Notes: generated from the letters alone by a model not told the origin. Positions 36,450 through 49,059 are shown, numbered from the stretch's first letter. The stretch: DNA of 64,000 nucleotides from Anastatus disparis (GCA_017163975.1 JAFFSR010000280.1:1922001-1986000); one strand, 5' to 3'. Made by a program: numbers and translations.

Positions 36450-38617
36450 AACATTATTAAAAATTCATTAGTTAATACATAAACATAAAACGACACTACA
36501 TACAACATTCAATAGCTCTCAGTAAAAAAAAAGGGAAAAAGATCAAACATGTATGTAAAACGTGCCTTCCAATTTTCGTTTTTGTTTATTTTAACATTGT
36601 AACTACGATGGAAACACCCACGGTCAAAAAACAGGGGAATAGAAACTAGATCGAAAATGAGAGAAAGATAGAGTACATAACCATTCGATCATTCGAAGCA
36701 AATCGTAGAGCGGAAAGAGCGTTATTTCCGCGATTATGCAATGTCCAGTTTAACACACGAAGGTCTCCTCCACTCCTCCACCTCCTACTCTTCTCGCCCC
36801 TTTACGTATAGGTAATTTCCAATCGAGAGAACAATTTTCTCTTAACAGTATAAAATAACTCTATACTTCAATCCGTTTTACAAAACATTAAATTATTCGA
36901 TGTATAGCGTATTATATAAATAAATAAATGTCATACGTTTTTTTTCGAAAAATTTAATCCGTCAGTTGGTGTACACACTGCAGAGGTGGAATTGAATTGT
37001 CTTATCTTGGATTGACTTTTCAATGAGCTAAGCTTTGACGTATTTTCAGGTTTTTTCTCTCTTTTCTCTTTTTAAATGAAAGAGGAAGTAGACCTTTTTT
37101 CTTCCTTTTTTTGAACGGGTAGCCCATTACTCGAATAGTGCTAATTCATATTCAATAGACCTTTCAAATTTTCGGTAGCCTCTTAACGTTTTCCAATTTA
37201 TTGATCCACCCGAAATCATAATGACGTACAATTTGTAATGCCTTTTGATGCGATAATCAATAATATTACAAGCGAAATATTTAACGAATTCAAGTTTCCA
37301 TAATAGATTATATAAATTTAAGTGTTCAATTACAGATGTACTAGAATAATTCAAGATTATTGTTGAGTTACAAATTTACATGCGAACTATTTTGAATTTG
37401 CATATATCTCATAACTAGATGATGTTTCACAATAATTCAGAAACATCATTGCAAGCAACTTCATATTCATTTCTTTTATACAATCTTCAATCAAAGCAAA
37501 AGTAATTATCAATTTCAAATAATATAAATCAACAATAGGTAATAAATAGTATTAACATTCGTGCGCGCTGCTTTTGAATTAGAAATATTATTACAATATA
37601 ATAGGTTGTTATAATTTGGAAATAAATGGAAATTCGTTAGATTAATATCAATAATGACATTAGGATGTAAAGCCTGGAATAATGCAATAAAATTTTGATT
37701 ACACTACTAATAAATTTAACGTATAAAACAAACCCTGAAACGCAAGTCATTAGAAATCGCAATTAATCTAATGATTACTTACTAATGTATATGAAATGTC
37801 CATTTTAACATTTAATTTTATTAATGCAAACAATTCTAATAATGTGTATAATCAAATGGCCTTTCACGAAACGTATTGATCTATTAATTTTCTTTATTTG
37901 CTTCCTAAGTGATGTATTAGGGTATAGTATTCAATTAACTATTTGTCTTTGATATACTTTTCGTCACATAATGAACAACGTTTAATCTTTGTAACGTTTC
38001 GAAAATTTAGTAAAATCACGTAAGAAAAAAATGGAGTTGAATGACACAAAAACAAGGGATTGGTTTTTTGCAATAAATAAAATAAAACAATACTATTGAA
38101 CTAGTCCTGTTGTCTGTTCAAATCCTACACCAACAATCTCCTTTATTCTATATTTCTATTCTAGCTATCCAGTATCATCGTAAAAGAACAGAATAAAAAA
38201 AAACTGGTAAAAAAGGATTCAAGTATATTGGAACTCAAGCTTAAGTATATATATTTAACTTGTATATGCAGAAAAAAAACATTGTACGATATAGAAGTAT
38301 AAAAATAAATATGCTCACATTACCGCAATAGAACACAAAGCCATTTATATATATATATCTATGTGTGTATGGCCAGTTGATCGCCATTAAAGTTTGCGTG
38401 TACTGGTGGTACGTATGTTACGAGTAATTTGGCGGGAAACGTGAGGAGACTTTGAATCAGGGTTGGCACGGCACGAGAGGATCAAATTGACCCTGGGTCG
38501 AGGAGAGTAAGAGAGAGATAGAGACGAACATCTAATTGCCAATTGACGGTCGCGCTAGCACTGAATTCTCGTATAATATGAGCCTATAGCTTCACTTCTT
38601 AACATGTACACTTTGAG

Positions 38618-38642
38618 CTCTCTCTCTCTCTCTCTCTCTCTC
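38618..38642. repeat. (CT)12 microsatellite
   Basis: An uninterrupted CT run. A plus-strand frame through it encodes poly-Leu-Ser and is an artefact. Confidence 0.9.
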
Positions 38643-38870
38643 GACACATTCTCGACTCTTTTCTTTTCTTATATTGATGTAAATTGTTCAACGTGTTATG
38701 TAGAGAAACGTTTTAGTCTTGATTGCTCAATTTTCTTTTTATATCTACAGATTCTGTATTATCGTAAAAATTTATGTACGTTATTTTAAATATTATTATT
38801 TATTCTTGTATATGTTTTAAAATTTTTTAAGTAATTTTTATTATAATACTAATATTGTGACTAGAAAGTA

Positions 38871-38912
38871 AAAGCTGATCAATAAATATATATAGTGAAA
38901 TAGATCAGCTTT
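38871..38912. repeat. 10-base perfect stem, 22-base loop
   Basis: AAAGCTGATC at 38871-38880 pairs with GATCAGCTTT at 38903-38912. The loop is AT-rich. No flanking signals. Confidence 0.65.
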
Positions 38913-39449
38913 CTTATTATTTATTTTCCATTAATTCTATTTTTAATATTGATCAAATCAATTATAAAAATTAAATAAATATAATTTTAATTTGAAATAA
39001 AATTTTTCAACTAGATTGGAATAGAATAATTATAGTTTGGATAAACTTCATCAAACAAATTGAATTTTTTAATACTACAATTTGAATTAAATGATGATGT
39101 TATAGCGTTAATTATGAAAATTATTAAAAACTTCATAAATAGAAATTAAAATGCATAAGATTTAATAAATGTAACTGTAAGTGAAACAAAGTATTAATAT
39201 AAATTAAAAGAATCAATACGTAGAATGATATAAAGTGACCTTATTTTTTCTACGAACAATGACCTAAAACCTTTTCGTACAATTTTTTTTTTTATAGAAT
39301 ATGTCCCAATCGAATGTGACGTCCACTTAGGTCATCACGTATCCGTTGACGGATCCACAGAATGATTGGCTATTGCATTACGCTAGAGTACTGACAAAGA
39401 GTTCTCGTAAAGGGCTTGACTGCCGTAATTGTGATTGATTTGATCTAAT

Positions 39450-39465
39450 CAGTCTGCGCAGACTG
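39450..39465. repeat. Perfect 16-base palindrome CAGTCTGCGCAGACTG
   Basis: A GC-rich self-complementary site in otherwise AT-rich DNA. A second hairpin, ATCCGT-TG-ACGGAT, lies about 100 bases before it at 39341-39354. Both sit in a short GC-richer islet, 39310-39480. Confidence 0.8.
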
Positions 39466-40940
39466 TGGTTTTATCTATATACTGTAAGAGTATTAAATAA
39501 ATGAAGACTTATTAAAAATTTATGGAATTTTTTTTACTATTTCTTTGCGAAGAATTGTATCAAAAGATATATTTATACATTCAAGAGAGCATTTTGTATT
39601 TAAAATACAATAACATTTCTAATAGCACAATGACATGCAATTGTAAAAAATAATTTTTAAAACACTATTAAACAAAGTGGATAGTCATAAATTATGAAAA
39701 ACTTTTACTTTTACATTTACATTTGATAAAGAGATAAAGATAATCACATGTTGAATCTATATTCTTTATATTTTATGTAACTGCATAATTCAAAAAAGAA
39801 CTTTTTATTAAAAAATTACTTTCCATTTTCATTTTGTCTACGGAGTTTATTGTTGTAAAATTACATCATTTCCTTGATCCAATAATAGTCTACTGTGTGT
39901 TACAAAAGTATGTTTAAATTGAAATGATAATATAGTTACTTGATTGACAACTGCTGTAAAATGACACTTTGCTATGCAATGTACAATGAAATAATGCTAT
40001 TAAAATAAAATAATAAAGCCAAAATGAGATTGTCAATTGTTAAGAAAGAACGAAAATCTGATTAATATCTGTAAGATTATATCTCATTGTTCGACTTGAG
40101 AAAAAAATAAAAGTTTATAAAATTCAAGTACTGCTAGCCCGCATCTCTTCAGTCACAAGCAACAGCTGTATAATACACTCGAGACGTACATATACATATA
40201 TAGTCTTTTTCCAGAAGCTCGACATATCATAATAGCTGCACATGCTTGTGCCGCAATAATAACAGCAAACGTCCCCTTTCATTCTACGAACAATGGAGCA
40301 AAGAAAGCGATTATGCCAACTTTATTCTAGCCTTAATATCTCAAGCAGCAGCAGAGGCTAGGTCTCTTTCTTTCCTTCTCTTTCTCTCTTTCTCGCTCTC
40401 AAAGATCCTTTGAACTTTAGCTTAAAATCTCATGAAGAAGATACGTTGTGCTTGCGTCGACCTACCCAACCTAGCCAATTACTTAGATGACTCCGTCTTC
40501 CTTGCCTTCCTACCTCTTTCATTGCTTGCTCGCTTTACTCTTAACTCTCCTATATCCACCTTTTCCTTGGCCATCCAATCTAAGGCTATCAACTTAGTGT
40601 AGTGTGACGGTACTTTCTTCCTTCACCCAAGCAAACACACACATACACTAAGAACGACTATAAGTTATATATACATATATATCCCTATCGCCATCAGTGC
40701 GAGATGGAGGAGATATACAGAGAAGAATACGAGGGTGATACAAGAAAGGAAAGAGCAAGAGTACAGAATACAAATAGTTAGAGAAAGAGAGAAAGGGGGA
40801 GGGAGGAAAGAGTCTACGCATTGCGCTCCTCCTTTACAGTATGTTGTGTGCAGCTGTGTTGACTCAGCTTCAATAATTCACGAGACTGACCGTTGCCAAC
40901 GCCGCCAATGCGTCTGCGGTTGTGCTTGTCTACTGTAAGC

Positions 40941-40970
40941 CTTCTTCTTCTTCTGCTGCTGCTGCTTCTC
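40941..40970. repeat. CTT and CTG trinucleotide repeats
   Basis: Four CTT units are followed by four CTG units, then CTTCTCTCT. The in-frame plus-strand reading is poly-Leu. It lies in the 40.1-42.4 kb islet. Confidence 0.85.
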
Positions 40971-41929
40971 TCTAAGCTCTGCAGAAACTCCAGTGTTGGT
41001 GAAGAGAAGCTTCGCGATTGTATACTACACCAGACTTTCGTGTCTTCCGACTACTATTATGCTTCGTTGGTTCGATGAACATCTTGACTTGGCTTGTTCC
41101 ACACCGTATACTGCATTACTTTTTAGGTACTATATACTGAATAAACTAGAGAAGGAGACGAATATACGCCTATTCAAAAGCGTCAAATGATGTCTTCTAT
41201 ATATAGAGGAGAGACCAAGATACTAATAATCTAATGGTGTCTTCGATGCTTCGAGTAGAAATAGGTTTTACTGAAGAGACAAACTTTGTCGAGTTTAATT
41301 CTACATTCATCTGAAATTGGAGATAAGATGATTCTAAGATACGTTTGACGCGTACTTAAGTGTACTCAGTACGTATATGTTTATGCGTTAGGTTAATAAA
41401 CTAATGATTTTAATCATTGGATCTTTGTGCAAGTTAATTTGTAAAGAGTTTTAATTCAATACAATTTTTTAATGTTTGAAGTAAATCAAATGAATCAATA
41501 ATTATGAAAAATAAAGTTATAAGTAACAATCATATTGGATAATAGCAATTTAAGAAGGTATTTTTGACATCGCTGTTGTCAAACTAATGATGAATTTGAA
41601 ATTTGTCTAATTATTCATTATTCTTCACAAAATGTCACAAATGAGAACCCGTATCAATTACAAAAGATCGAATTTTCCACATTACAAATCAGCTCATTCA
41701 CATTAATTAGACCTTTTCTAAAAACGACGAGTATTCAAATGTCTGAGCAGTGTATAAAAGAGAAACTCAATCTTCATCTGCCTAACAAAACCACGAAAAG
41801 TCTCCATGTATTACTAGTAAACCTTTTTAGAAAATCATCGAAAGTAACATCCGAATAGCAACTTGAGCAATTATCTTATACCAGAGAACGATAAATAATT
41901 GTCAAGTTAAAAGTTGGTATGATAGGTCA

Positions 41930-41947
41930 GCGCTGCTGCAGCAGCGC
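41930..41947. repeat. Perfect 18-base palindrome GCGCTGCTGCAGCAGCGC
   Basis: Self-complementary over 18 bases and almost entirely G+C. It contains the E-box-like CTGCAG core flanked by CTG/CAG. It lies at the edge of the 40.1-42.4 kb islet. Confidence 0.85.
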
Positions 41948-42400
41948 AAATGTTAATCGACATCAAGATTCCTTTTAATTTAGCCCAAAAGAGACACTGT
42001 TGACTAATTCGCCAAAAGGCACTACTGAATATTTGGACCGAAGCCAACATCGTCGCCGATTAAATTCCCTGTATCTTCTCTCTTAACGTCTTTGCGTCCT
42101 TGTTACAAGGCCGAGATAGTACACGAAGGGACAAAAAGGAAATAATTCCAATGAAGAACTTGTTGGTAACGCCTATATGCAGATATTAAAGCGGATATGT
42201 GATTGACGATGTAGACGTCAAGCGGAAGAGCGAAAACAATTCTCTGATGCATGGTAAATTTTTTATACGTATAAATATCAATGCCAGTGCGTGTATATAT
42301 GTGTGTATGTGCTTTGTGATATGAATGGAAATGTTGCGTCGATTGTTTGGCTCATTCCGAGAAGCCTTTTGTAAAAACATTACTTTTGTTTTATTGTATT

Positions 42401-43359
42401 TCAAATGGGATGGGCTCTGTTTTGTTTTATTTTTTTTACTCCATTTCGAAACTCTTTTAGAATGGTCAATTGATCAAATTTGAAAATCATTTAAATTCTA
42501 ATGAAGTTGAAAATTACTATTCTGAAAAGAAAATGAAAAACCAATTTCAAATGTTTCTATAAAACCTATTTTATTTCATGATATTCTTTGTCAATCGTTA
42601 AATACGCTTCAAAAAATAAACTTCCATCATCAAGTAGATGCATTGTGTTTGAAAAACGTATAACGTTTTCATAATTTCATTTAATGAATCATTAAACTGA
42701 TTAACGTTTGATCAGCACTAAAAAATCTTAATGTCATTTCATATATTTATATGTAATAATAAGTAATCCATTATAAAGCTTCTTAGCTCGATAAGTGTTA
42801 CAGTACTACAAAGAAAATAGGTCTAGGTAAGAAATGAAAGTTTATACTACAAGTCATATATTATCTAGACGAAGAGAATAATGACTTGTGCAAAAAAACC
42901 ACCGTTAGTAGTTTTAAATTGTATAATATTAATCTTGCAGTCATCGACTAATGTAAAAAAATGAATATGCATAGTAAGGTTGAATCATCGATTAAGATAC
43001 GCAACGTCTGAGCTCATGTCACTTCGTAAGTACATTTGATTCTAAAACTTCTATTTTCTAATTTTTTTTCACCATTAAAAGTTTAAAAAATATATTCCTC
43101 TTGCACTATAATTACAAGATTTATAAACGAAACAGTAAAGTTGTAAAGATTCAATAATGAATATATGCAGCGATAACATAAAAAACTTTGCCACTAATAA
43201 ATTCAATTACAAAAATAGAACAAGTCTCATCTTAAAACTGGTAGACATAAAAAAATTTTTCTCAACATCTATTAAAGTCAAAGTATAACAGCTTGCTAAT
43301 TGGTTTAAAAAATGTAATGTTCGTGGGCTCGAAAACAAATAGTTTAATGCCGTTTTCAC
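42401..43359. other. Gene-free AT-rich stretch
   Basis: Unique AT-rich sequence between the 40.1-42.4 kb islet and the CA-rich islet. I see nothing in it. Confidence 0.5.
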
Positions 43360-43720
43360 GTCAAGCTCGATGCGGCTGATTACCCGACAGACATACACGC
43401 TCGCACAAAGGCACACCCACAACGCACACAGACGCGTACATAATGCACACACAGACGCAACCCTTAGAGAGAAGATTGATGGTAGTTTCCGAGCTCGTAG
43501 CTACACTGCAACTACAAAGTAGAAAAGTAGAGAGGGAAGAAAGCAGGGGGAAAATAGGGAGGGTCAATTGAACATTGGCATAGCTTTCGATCGACCATTG
43601 CTCTCGAAAAGTACTCAAGTACATCGATCGTTCAATGTGCGTATATATATACATATATAGCTCAATGCTAATCGACAAGTTCGCACTTTGCTTTTCTACA
43701 AGTGAGAAAGACACGCTACA
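43360..43720. other. CA-rich islet
   Basis: Repeated CACAC/ACGC words (43390-43460), then a purine block with AGAGGGAAGAAAGCAGGGGG. Open frames on the minus strand over it are compositional. No feature assigned. Confidence 0.3.
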
Positions 43721-44298
43721 AACTGCTCATGCTAAAATTGTGTTTCCTAAATGTTAATGAAATTCGACTGGAGAAGCAAGTGAATTAATCAGACAGTAAA
43801 TAATCTATCGGATTGATAAATTTCTTGGATTTAAAGATAAGAATTCTTAGTTTATCCTGTTTGCAGTATATGCTAATGATCTACGGATATTTTTAGAACT
43901 CTTATGAGTATTTTAAGCCGTAATTCAAGCTTGTGCAATTTTTTTGTATTCCAATATGTATTATGTATCGATCTTCGAGAATAAAAGTAAAAATAGCGAC
44001 ATTATTTATAATAAAGACACAAGTGGTACAAAGCTTTTATATGAATTATATTAAAAATGTAGTTGAAATATGTATTAACAATAAGATTATAACATTAGTA
44101 TACACTGTATAATAATCTACGATGGAACATGTTAAGTAGAACAAAACGAAATTCATAAAAATAAAAAAGTTATCAGAAAATACTATGTAAATGAAGTATT
44201 CATCGTTTTATATAAGTGTATTCCGATTCATTATTATTCATTATTTCTGGCTATCAAAAATTTGTACCTGAAAGTAACCTAATTATGGATCATTTTAA

Positions 44299-44329
44299 AG
44301 CCTCCGAATGAAAGTCAAATTAGGAGGCT
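44299..44329. repeat. Short hairpin AGCCTCC/GGAGGCT
   Basis: Seven-base perfect stem around a 17-base loop, with weaker ATTATG/CATAAT pairing further out. It lies about 70 bases before the candidate exon at 44.4 kb. Confidence 0.55.
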
Positions 44330-44400
44330 CATACATAATCAGATTTACAAGAGTCTAACTTTGATTCAAGTCAACCTATTGTTTTTTCTTTTTTTAGTAG

Positions 44401-44595
44401 CTCGCGCGATTTTCGGTGAGCGTTACAAATTCGAGACTCAAGTTGAATTATACGAGCAAGAAGGAGGTCGATAAATTGGGGAAAGTAGCGCATGTATACG
44501 TGTTAAGGTGCAATTTTGTTGTTCCCCATGAAAGTACCAAATTAGATCAACTTCGATTTGAATATATTCTTAGGGTTGATGGTAATTTTCTATAC
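44401..44595 (+). other. Candidate exon, plus strand, unknown product
   Basis: A pyrimidine tract (about 44380-44395, TTGTTTTTTCTTTTTTTAG) ends in AG at 44396-44397 and again at 44399-44400. From 44401 a frame stays open, reading LARFSVTNSRLKLNYTSKK and then a mix of charged and hydrophobic residues. A GTAAGA donor at 44596-44601 would close an exon of 195 bases, exactly 65 codons. If unspliced, the frame stops at 44617-44619. Base composition is more balanced than in the flanks. It lies opposite to the candidate ratchet sites, so it would belong to a nested or different gene. No family is recognised, and chance remains likely. Confidence 0.2.
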
Positions 44596-44619
44596 GTAAG
44601 AAGACAAATTATTTATTAG

Positions 44620-45857
44620 GTCAAATATAAATATGTATATATGTTTATATTGGTATGGTATGTAGGGGGGTAAGCTAATGTTTTCTGGGTAAAGGGATGT
44701 TAGGTTAAAATTTAATTTTCAATCGAGCTCGGTATAGTGGCGATTAACGTTGAAGCGTGCGCAAGAGCGCGCGGATTTGTCGGTCATTCGTGCGTTTTGA
44801 ATATTCATGAAAAGCGGATAATGGCCAGCGCATTGTTTGCGGAAGAAAAGGTTTTCCATGTTTAATAATCTCTGACTGGCGTAAAAAAGGAGAAAGAATC
44901 ATTTCGAGCATTAATTTTTCTTTTTTTTTTTCTTGTTTTCTATTTTTACTTGATGAATTATAGAATTGGATTAAGTATTTTTCAAAAAAATGATGTACAA
45001 ATATAGTGGTTTATTTAATTTCGTAAAAAATGTAGAAATATGGAAACAAGCAATGACATTAATTATTAAAAATTTAGAAATATGAAACTAGGTCATTAAC
45101 CTTAATTAATATGGAAAAAATATGTAAAAATTATTACATCGTATTGTTTTACTTTTGGAAATGACATTGTAAAAGCTTGGATTCAAAATACACTATTATT
45201 AGAAAATTAAAGGCGTATACACATATTTTTTTGTTATATAAAATAATTATATTTTTTATTGTAGTTATTTTCTTTTTAAATAAAAAAAATAATAAAATTT
45301 TTCAAAATACTTTTAATTAAACTTTTATTTGTAAAGAAAGTCATTTGGAAACATAAATTACGAAAAGTACCTTTTACGGAAATATATAATTTTTTTCATT
45401 TGTCAGTAAATTATTTTAATGATAAAAATAAGCACTGAATTATTGTTACAAAATTTTTTATACAGTACAAGATTACTGATAAAAATTGTAATTTATATAT
45501 TAGTATTATCTTTAACGAAATGAAGTACTTTATATGATGTGTCATACTTCATTTCCTCCTTAAAATCTTAACACGTATTTCAAAATTCACTAAATAATTT
45601 TCCTTCGGTCTAAATAAATTTATATTGTTGAGATATTTTGAGTGAATCGAAATCTGAAATTAAATATTCACATTCAGCAACTATATAAAGTTGCTGCATT
45701 GGTTATAAATAAAAACACTACATCAATGAAATTTATAAAAGAAAACGTGAAGTTTTATATTCATCAGAATCTACGTCTTTTGTAAATATAAAAAGTTACA
45801 ATACATTTTAAAAATAATAATATTTTAACTTTTAACCTTACATGTGAAAAGTTTTAT
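44620..45857. other. Gene-free stretch
   Basis: A short GC-richer part at 44700-44880 (GCGCAAGAGCGCGCGG at about 44759) follows the candidate exon, then AT-rich sequence up to the inverted-repeat element. Confidence 0.5.
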
Positions 45858-46236
45858 CAGAATTGTATACAGATTGTATTCAACTATTGTATATTATCTG
45901 TATCAGAATTTGATTCTATACAATTAAAAAATAAAATGAGTATTTTAACTTTGTCTTCAATGAAACTTGAGAAAAAAATAAACTAAATTGTTTATTTTAT
46001 TTTTATATTTTACATTGACAAAATTATATAAAAAAATGATGATATTAAATTCAATTTTTAAAATTATTTTTATTGATTATAGAATATCATGTTTATTGCA
46101 TACAATTTCTATTATTGGTGTGTAAGTAGTTTATTCTACGAATAACTCCAATAATTTACTCGACTTCACGAATTCGATTGAATCGAGTATTAACTTAAAT
46201 TCTCCTAGTTATTTGAACTTCCCGAGTTTCTCGATA

Positions 46237-46489
46237 GATTCAAGTTACTCAATAGATTCGAGTAACTCGAGAAGTTTGAGTTTAGTACTTGACTCAATAG
46301 TTTCAAATTGATTTAGAAATTAAGTTATACTACTTGAGTTCTAGTCAAGTCGAGTATTAAACTCGAATTTTTGAGTACTCGAATTTATCTTGTTATTCTA
46401 TAGATTGAAGTTACTCGAATTCATCGAGTAACTCGGAAAGTTTGAGTTTAATACTCGACTTCAACTTGACGTTTAAAATTGATTCCGAA
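46237..46489. repeat. CGAGT-rich duplicated block
   Basis: GATTCAAGTTACTCAATAGA and onwards (46237-46320) recurs in diverged form as GATTGAAGTTACTCGAATTC and onwards (46403-46489), offset about 166 bases. Both contain GAGTAACTCG, GTTTGAGTTTA and TTGATT. The intervening sequence is also made of TCGAGT/ACTCGA words, so the block can fold in several ways. Confidence 0.6.
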
Positions 46490-46493
46490 ATTT

Positions 46494-46496
<3 letters not shown>

Positions 46497-46542
<46 letters not shown>
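46497..46542. repeat. (AT)23 microsatellite
   Basis: Uninterrupted AT dinucleotides from 46497 to 46542, inside the 0.9-kb inverted-repeat element. Likely length-variable and self-complementary. Confidence 0.95.
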
Positions 46543-46544
<2 letters not shown>

Positions 46545-46770
46545 CCAATATAATATATTTTACAATAAAAAAATTATTTAAAAAGCTGGCATTGTATTGA
46601 AGTATTATTATGTTATAAAACTCATGTAAAATCATAAAAAATTCATTTTTTTAAAATTTACTTATTGTACAATATCATACTGATTGTATACAATTTTTAC
46701 TTTATTGTATAGAATCAAATCCTGATACAGATTGTATATAATAGCTGTATACAATCTGTCACATTCCTGA

Positions 46771-48189
46771 TTTTAAAAATCTAAAGTTGTTCCAACATTT
46801 GAAAAAGAAGAACAAGATCTTTTGACGTGAAATTGTGAAGGAATAACAATTTTTATTTTTTATAATATAGTATTTGTAAAATATTTATTTTTTATAGTAC
46901 GTTAAAATTTTAAATAATGCAATGCAAATATTTATATTCAAAACTATAAAGTATTATGTTTATTACAATATTATTAGCCATTGAAATTCTATTTAGTTTT
47001 TGATATTTTAAAACCTAATAAAAATTTATTATATACATGTGTGATTATTTGAAAACATTAAATCAACTCAAAAAGTCGATAAATAAATTTAAAATTCTTA
47101 TTTAACGATTTTTACTGCCTTCAGTCTGTAACGTATCAAGCGTTTACAGACTAAAATTACAGCAAAATTTAATCTTATCAAAGTAAAGAAAAAAAAGGAG
47201 AAAAACAATATAATTTCTCTTTAAGCTCACGTCTTGTAGTAGTAACTCACTGCAAAGGCATAAGAACCATAAAGGCAGTTAACGTATAAGACGCCAACGA
47301 TGCGTCATAGTATACCAGACGTTCTTTTTTTATATTTTTTTCGAGAGAGAGCTTGAAAGCCATTCATCCAATACTGATTAAAATTCGCGTCTCGCACGAC
47401 GGAAGTTACCGGCCACGAAGGAAGAGAGACGACGACAACGACGACAACGACGACGACTTTAAAGGCATATCGGATATTCCTTATATATATATATAAAAGA
47501 CACTCTGCTCGCACTATTCTAATGGAACGTATAACTCTTCTTGATTTTCTAATACTTAAACATTGTTAATTTGATTTTCGTGTTTGTTAAAGTGTTTGTA
47601 TAATGTATTTTTTTTTGTTTCTTTAAACAGTAACTAAAATAATTCACAACGTAATATATTTTAAATAATTATTAAATATTTTAATATAAATTATAATTTT
47701 ATTTTTTTAGTTAGAATAATAAAATTTAAAAACGGAATGAAGTCGTTAATATGTCTTAGAAGAAACTGTATAATAATGTTTAATTTAAAAATATGATAAT
47801 TAAAACATTTCATAGGCAGTCCCCAAATGATGAAATAATGGATGTTTAAAATATTGGTAAAAAAGCCGACAAAGCTTCACGGGTAAACCGGTTTTTTTTT
47901 TATTAAAACCAGTTTTTTCTAAGACAAAAATAATTTCAGAATTATCAAATAATTTTGTTTTAGAACAGTGCTATATTAGACTTGACATTCAATATAAAAA
48001 CTTTTTAAAATTAGTAATTACACAAAGTATAGTTTAATCAATATTATCCGTTTTAATTTGAAGGAAAATTTTTTTCTGACATGGTGAGAAAACTTATTTA
48101 TTTTTCTTGGAAATATAATCATAGATTAGCTGATTAACAACAATATTGAAATTTGCAATAGTAATAGCAGCATCAGTATTGATTATAAC
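46771..48189. other. Gene-free AT-rich stretch
   Basis: Only the GAC/AAC repeat at 47.43 kb and T/A homopolymers. Confidence 0.5.
47428..47457. repeat. GAC/AAC trinucleotide repeat
   Basis: GACGACGACAACGACGACAA and onwards, an imperfect triplet repeat that reads as poly-Val on the minus strand. Confidence 0.85.
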
Positions 48190-48410
48190 CTTTGGCTTGT
48201 GTGCTTTCTTCGCTATTTCTAACTAAAACGGAAAAGGGAGAGAGGAGGAGGGCCCCTTCGGGACCTTTACGTAACCGTTTGCCACTAGCTACTGGCAACG
48301 ACCTTCGACCTAATATTAATATTTTATCATACCCTCCAGGGACCAAAATCAAACTCAATTATTCAATCTACCAGCGGCATGTATGCGCAGTTAATTCTCT
48401 GATACGTTAA
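48190..48410. other. GC-rich hairpin-forming segment, unknown
   Basis: Far more GC-rich than either flank. It contains GGGCCCCTTCGGGACC (about 48251-48266) and a near-perfect stem CGTTTGCCA/TGGCAACG around CTAGCTAC (48276-48300). Frames of about 60 to 70 codons are open on both strands over the same bases, so neither is persuasive. It could be an unrecognised structured RNA, a fragment of a foreign or repeated gene, or a short regulatory element. Confidence 0.35.
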
Positions 48411-49059
48411 ATTCATTGCTATATAATCTTGCGATAATAATACTTACAAGATGTCAAATTGTTTAAAAAAATTATTTTTCACGCGTATTATCAATTTTTA
48501 TTCTTAAAGATTGTTGCCAAAATTCAAAGCCATGTCTAAAAATAATTTTCGACCAAATTAAACTGAGAATAGATTTTAAAATTAAAGTTAGAATTAAGAA
48601 AAAGGCTGTTTTGTTTTGTTTTTGGTATCAAGTAATTTGACGATAAAAGTCGTGTTGTTAAGGTTAATCGACTGCGAAGGAGGAAAACAATCATCGTAAT
48701 TACACGAATTTCGTAACAATGAATCATTAAAAACCTGTTTTACATGTTATTGTACGTTTTCAATCGCTAGCTTCTTCTTTTGTTTATATTGCGAAAAGAT
48801 GTTAAAAAAATAAAAACACGTATTCCTTTCGATTTTTGAAAAGAAAATTTTACCAATCTTTTTTTAAGGCTACAAATTAAACGTGGCTAATAAGCTTCAT
48901 ATAAAGATACTTTAAATTTAAGAGTAATTTTTAAGAGTACGAAAATACTAAATTCAAATACAGCATCGTATTCTCCTTATAAAACTTCACTAACTTCAAG
49001 TCCACAAGTTAAAAAAAAAGCAAAAGTTTTTATTACTTGGTTGGTCGAAAGTATTTGAA
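48411..49059. other. Gene-free AT-rich stretch
   Basis: Unique AT-rich sequence between the 48.2-kb segment and the 49.1-kb islet. I see nothing in it. Confidence 0.5.

Larger units (their letters stand above)
36450..40129. other. Gene-free stretch above ratchet point 2
   Basis: A GC-richer part at 36550-36830 with CTCCTCCACTCCTCCACC words, a mixed-composition minus-strand frame at 37127-37354 without support, an islet at 38390-38640 ending in the CT repeat, and the palindromes at 38.87 and 39.45 kb. Confidence 0.5.
40130..42400. other. GC-richer islet, possible regulatory region
   Basis: The most extended stretch of balanced composition in the window. A pyrimidine-rich part (about 40360-40640) is followed by a purine-rich part (about 40690-40830), then a segment with CAGCTG E-boxes, CTT/CTG repeats and the 18-base palindrome at 41930. 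CTCCTCCTTTACAG at about 40830 and CTGTAAGCC at about 40934 could bound a roughly 95-base plus-strand exon, but no coding similarity is seen. It lies 4 to 6 kb upstream, in the minus sense, of the second ratchet site. Confidence 0.35.
45858..46770. mobile_element. Inverted-repeat element of about 0.9 kb, family unknown
   Basis: Left arm 45858-45924 contains CTGTATCAGAATTTGATTCT. The right arm 46705-46770 is its imperfect complement, containing CTGTATCAGGATTTGATTCT. GATTGTATACA-like words recur near both ends. The interior carries a CGAGT/ACTCG-rich duplicated block and a long AT microsatellite. There is no coding capacity and no clear target duplication. Confidence 0.6.
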
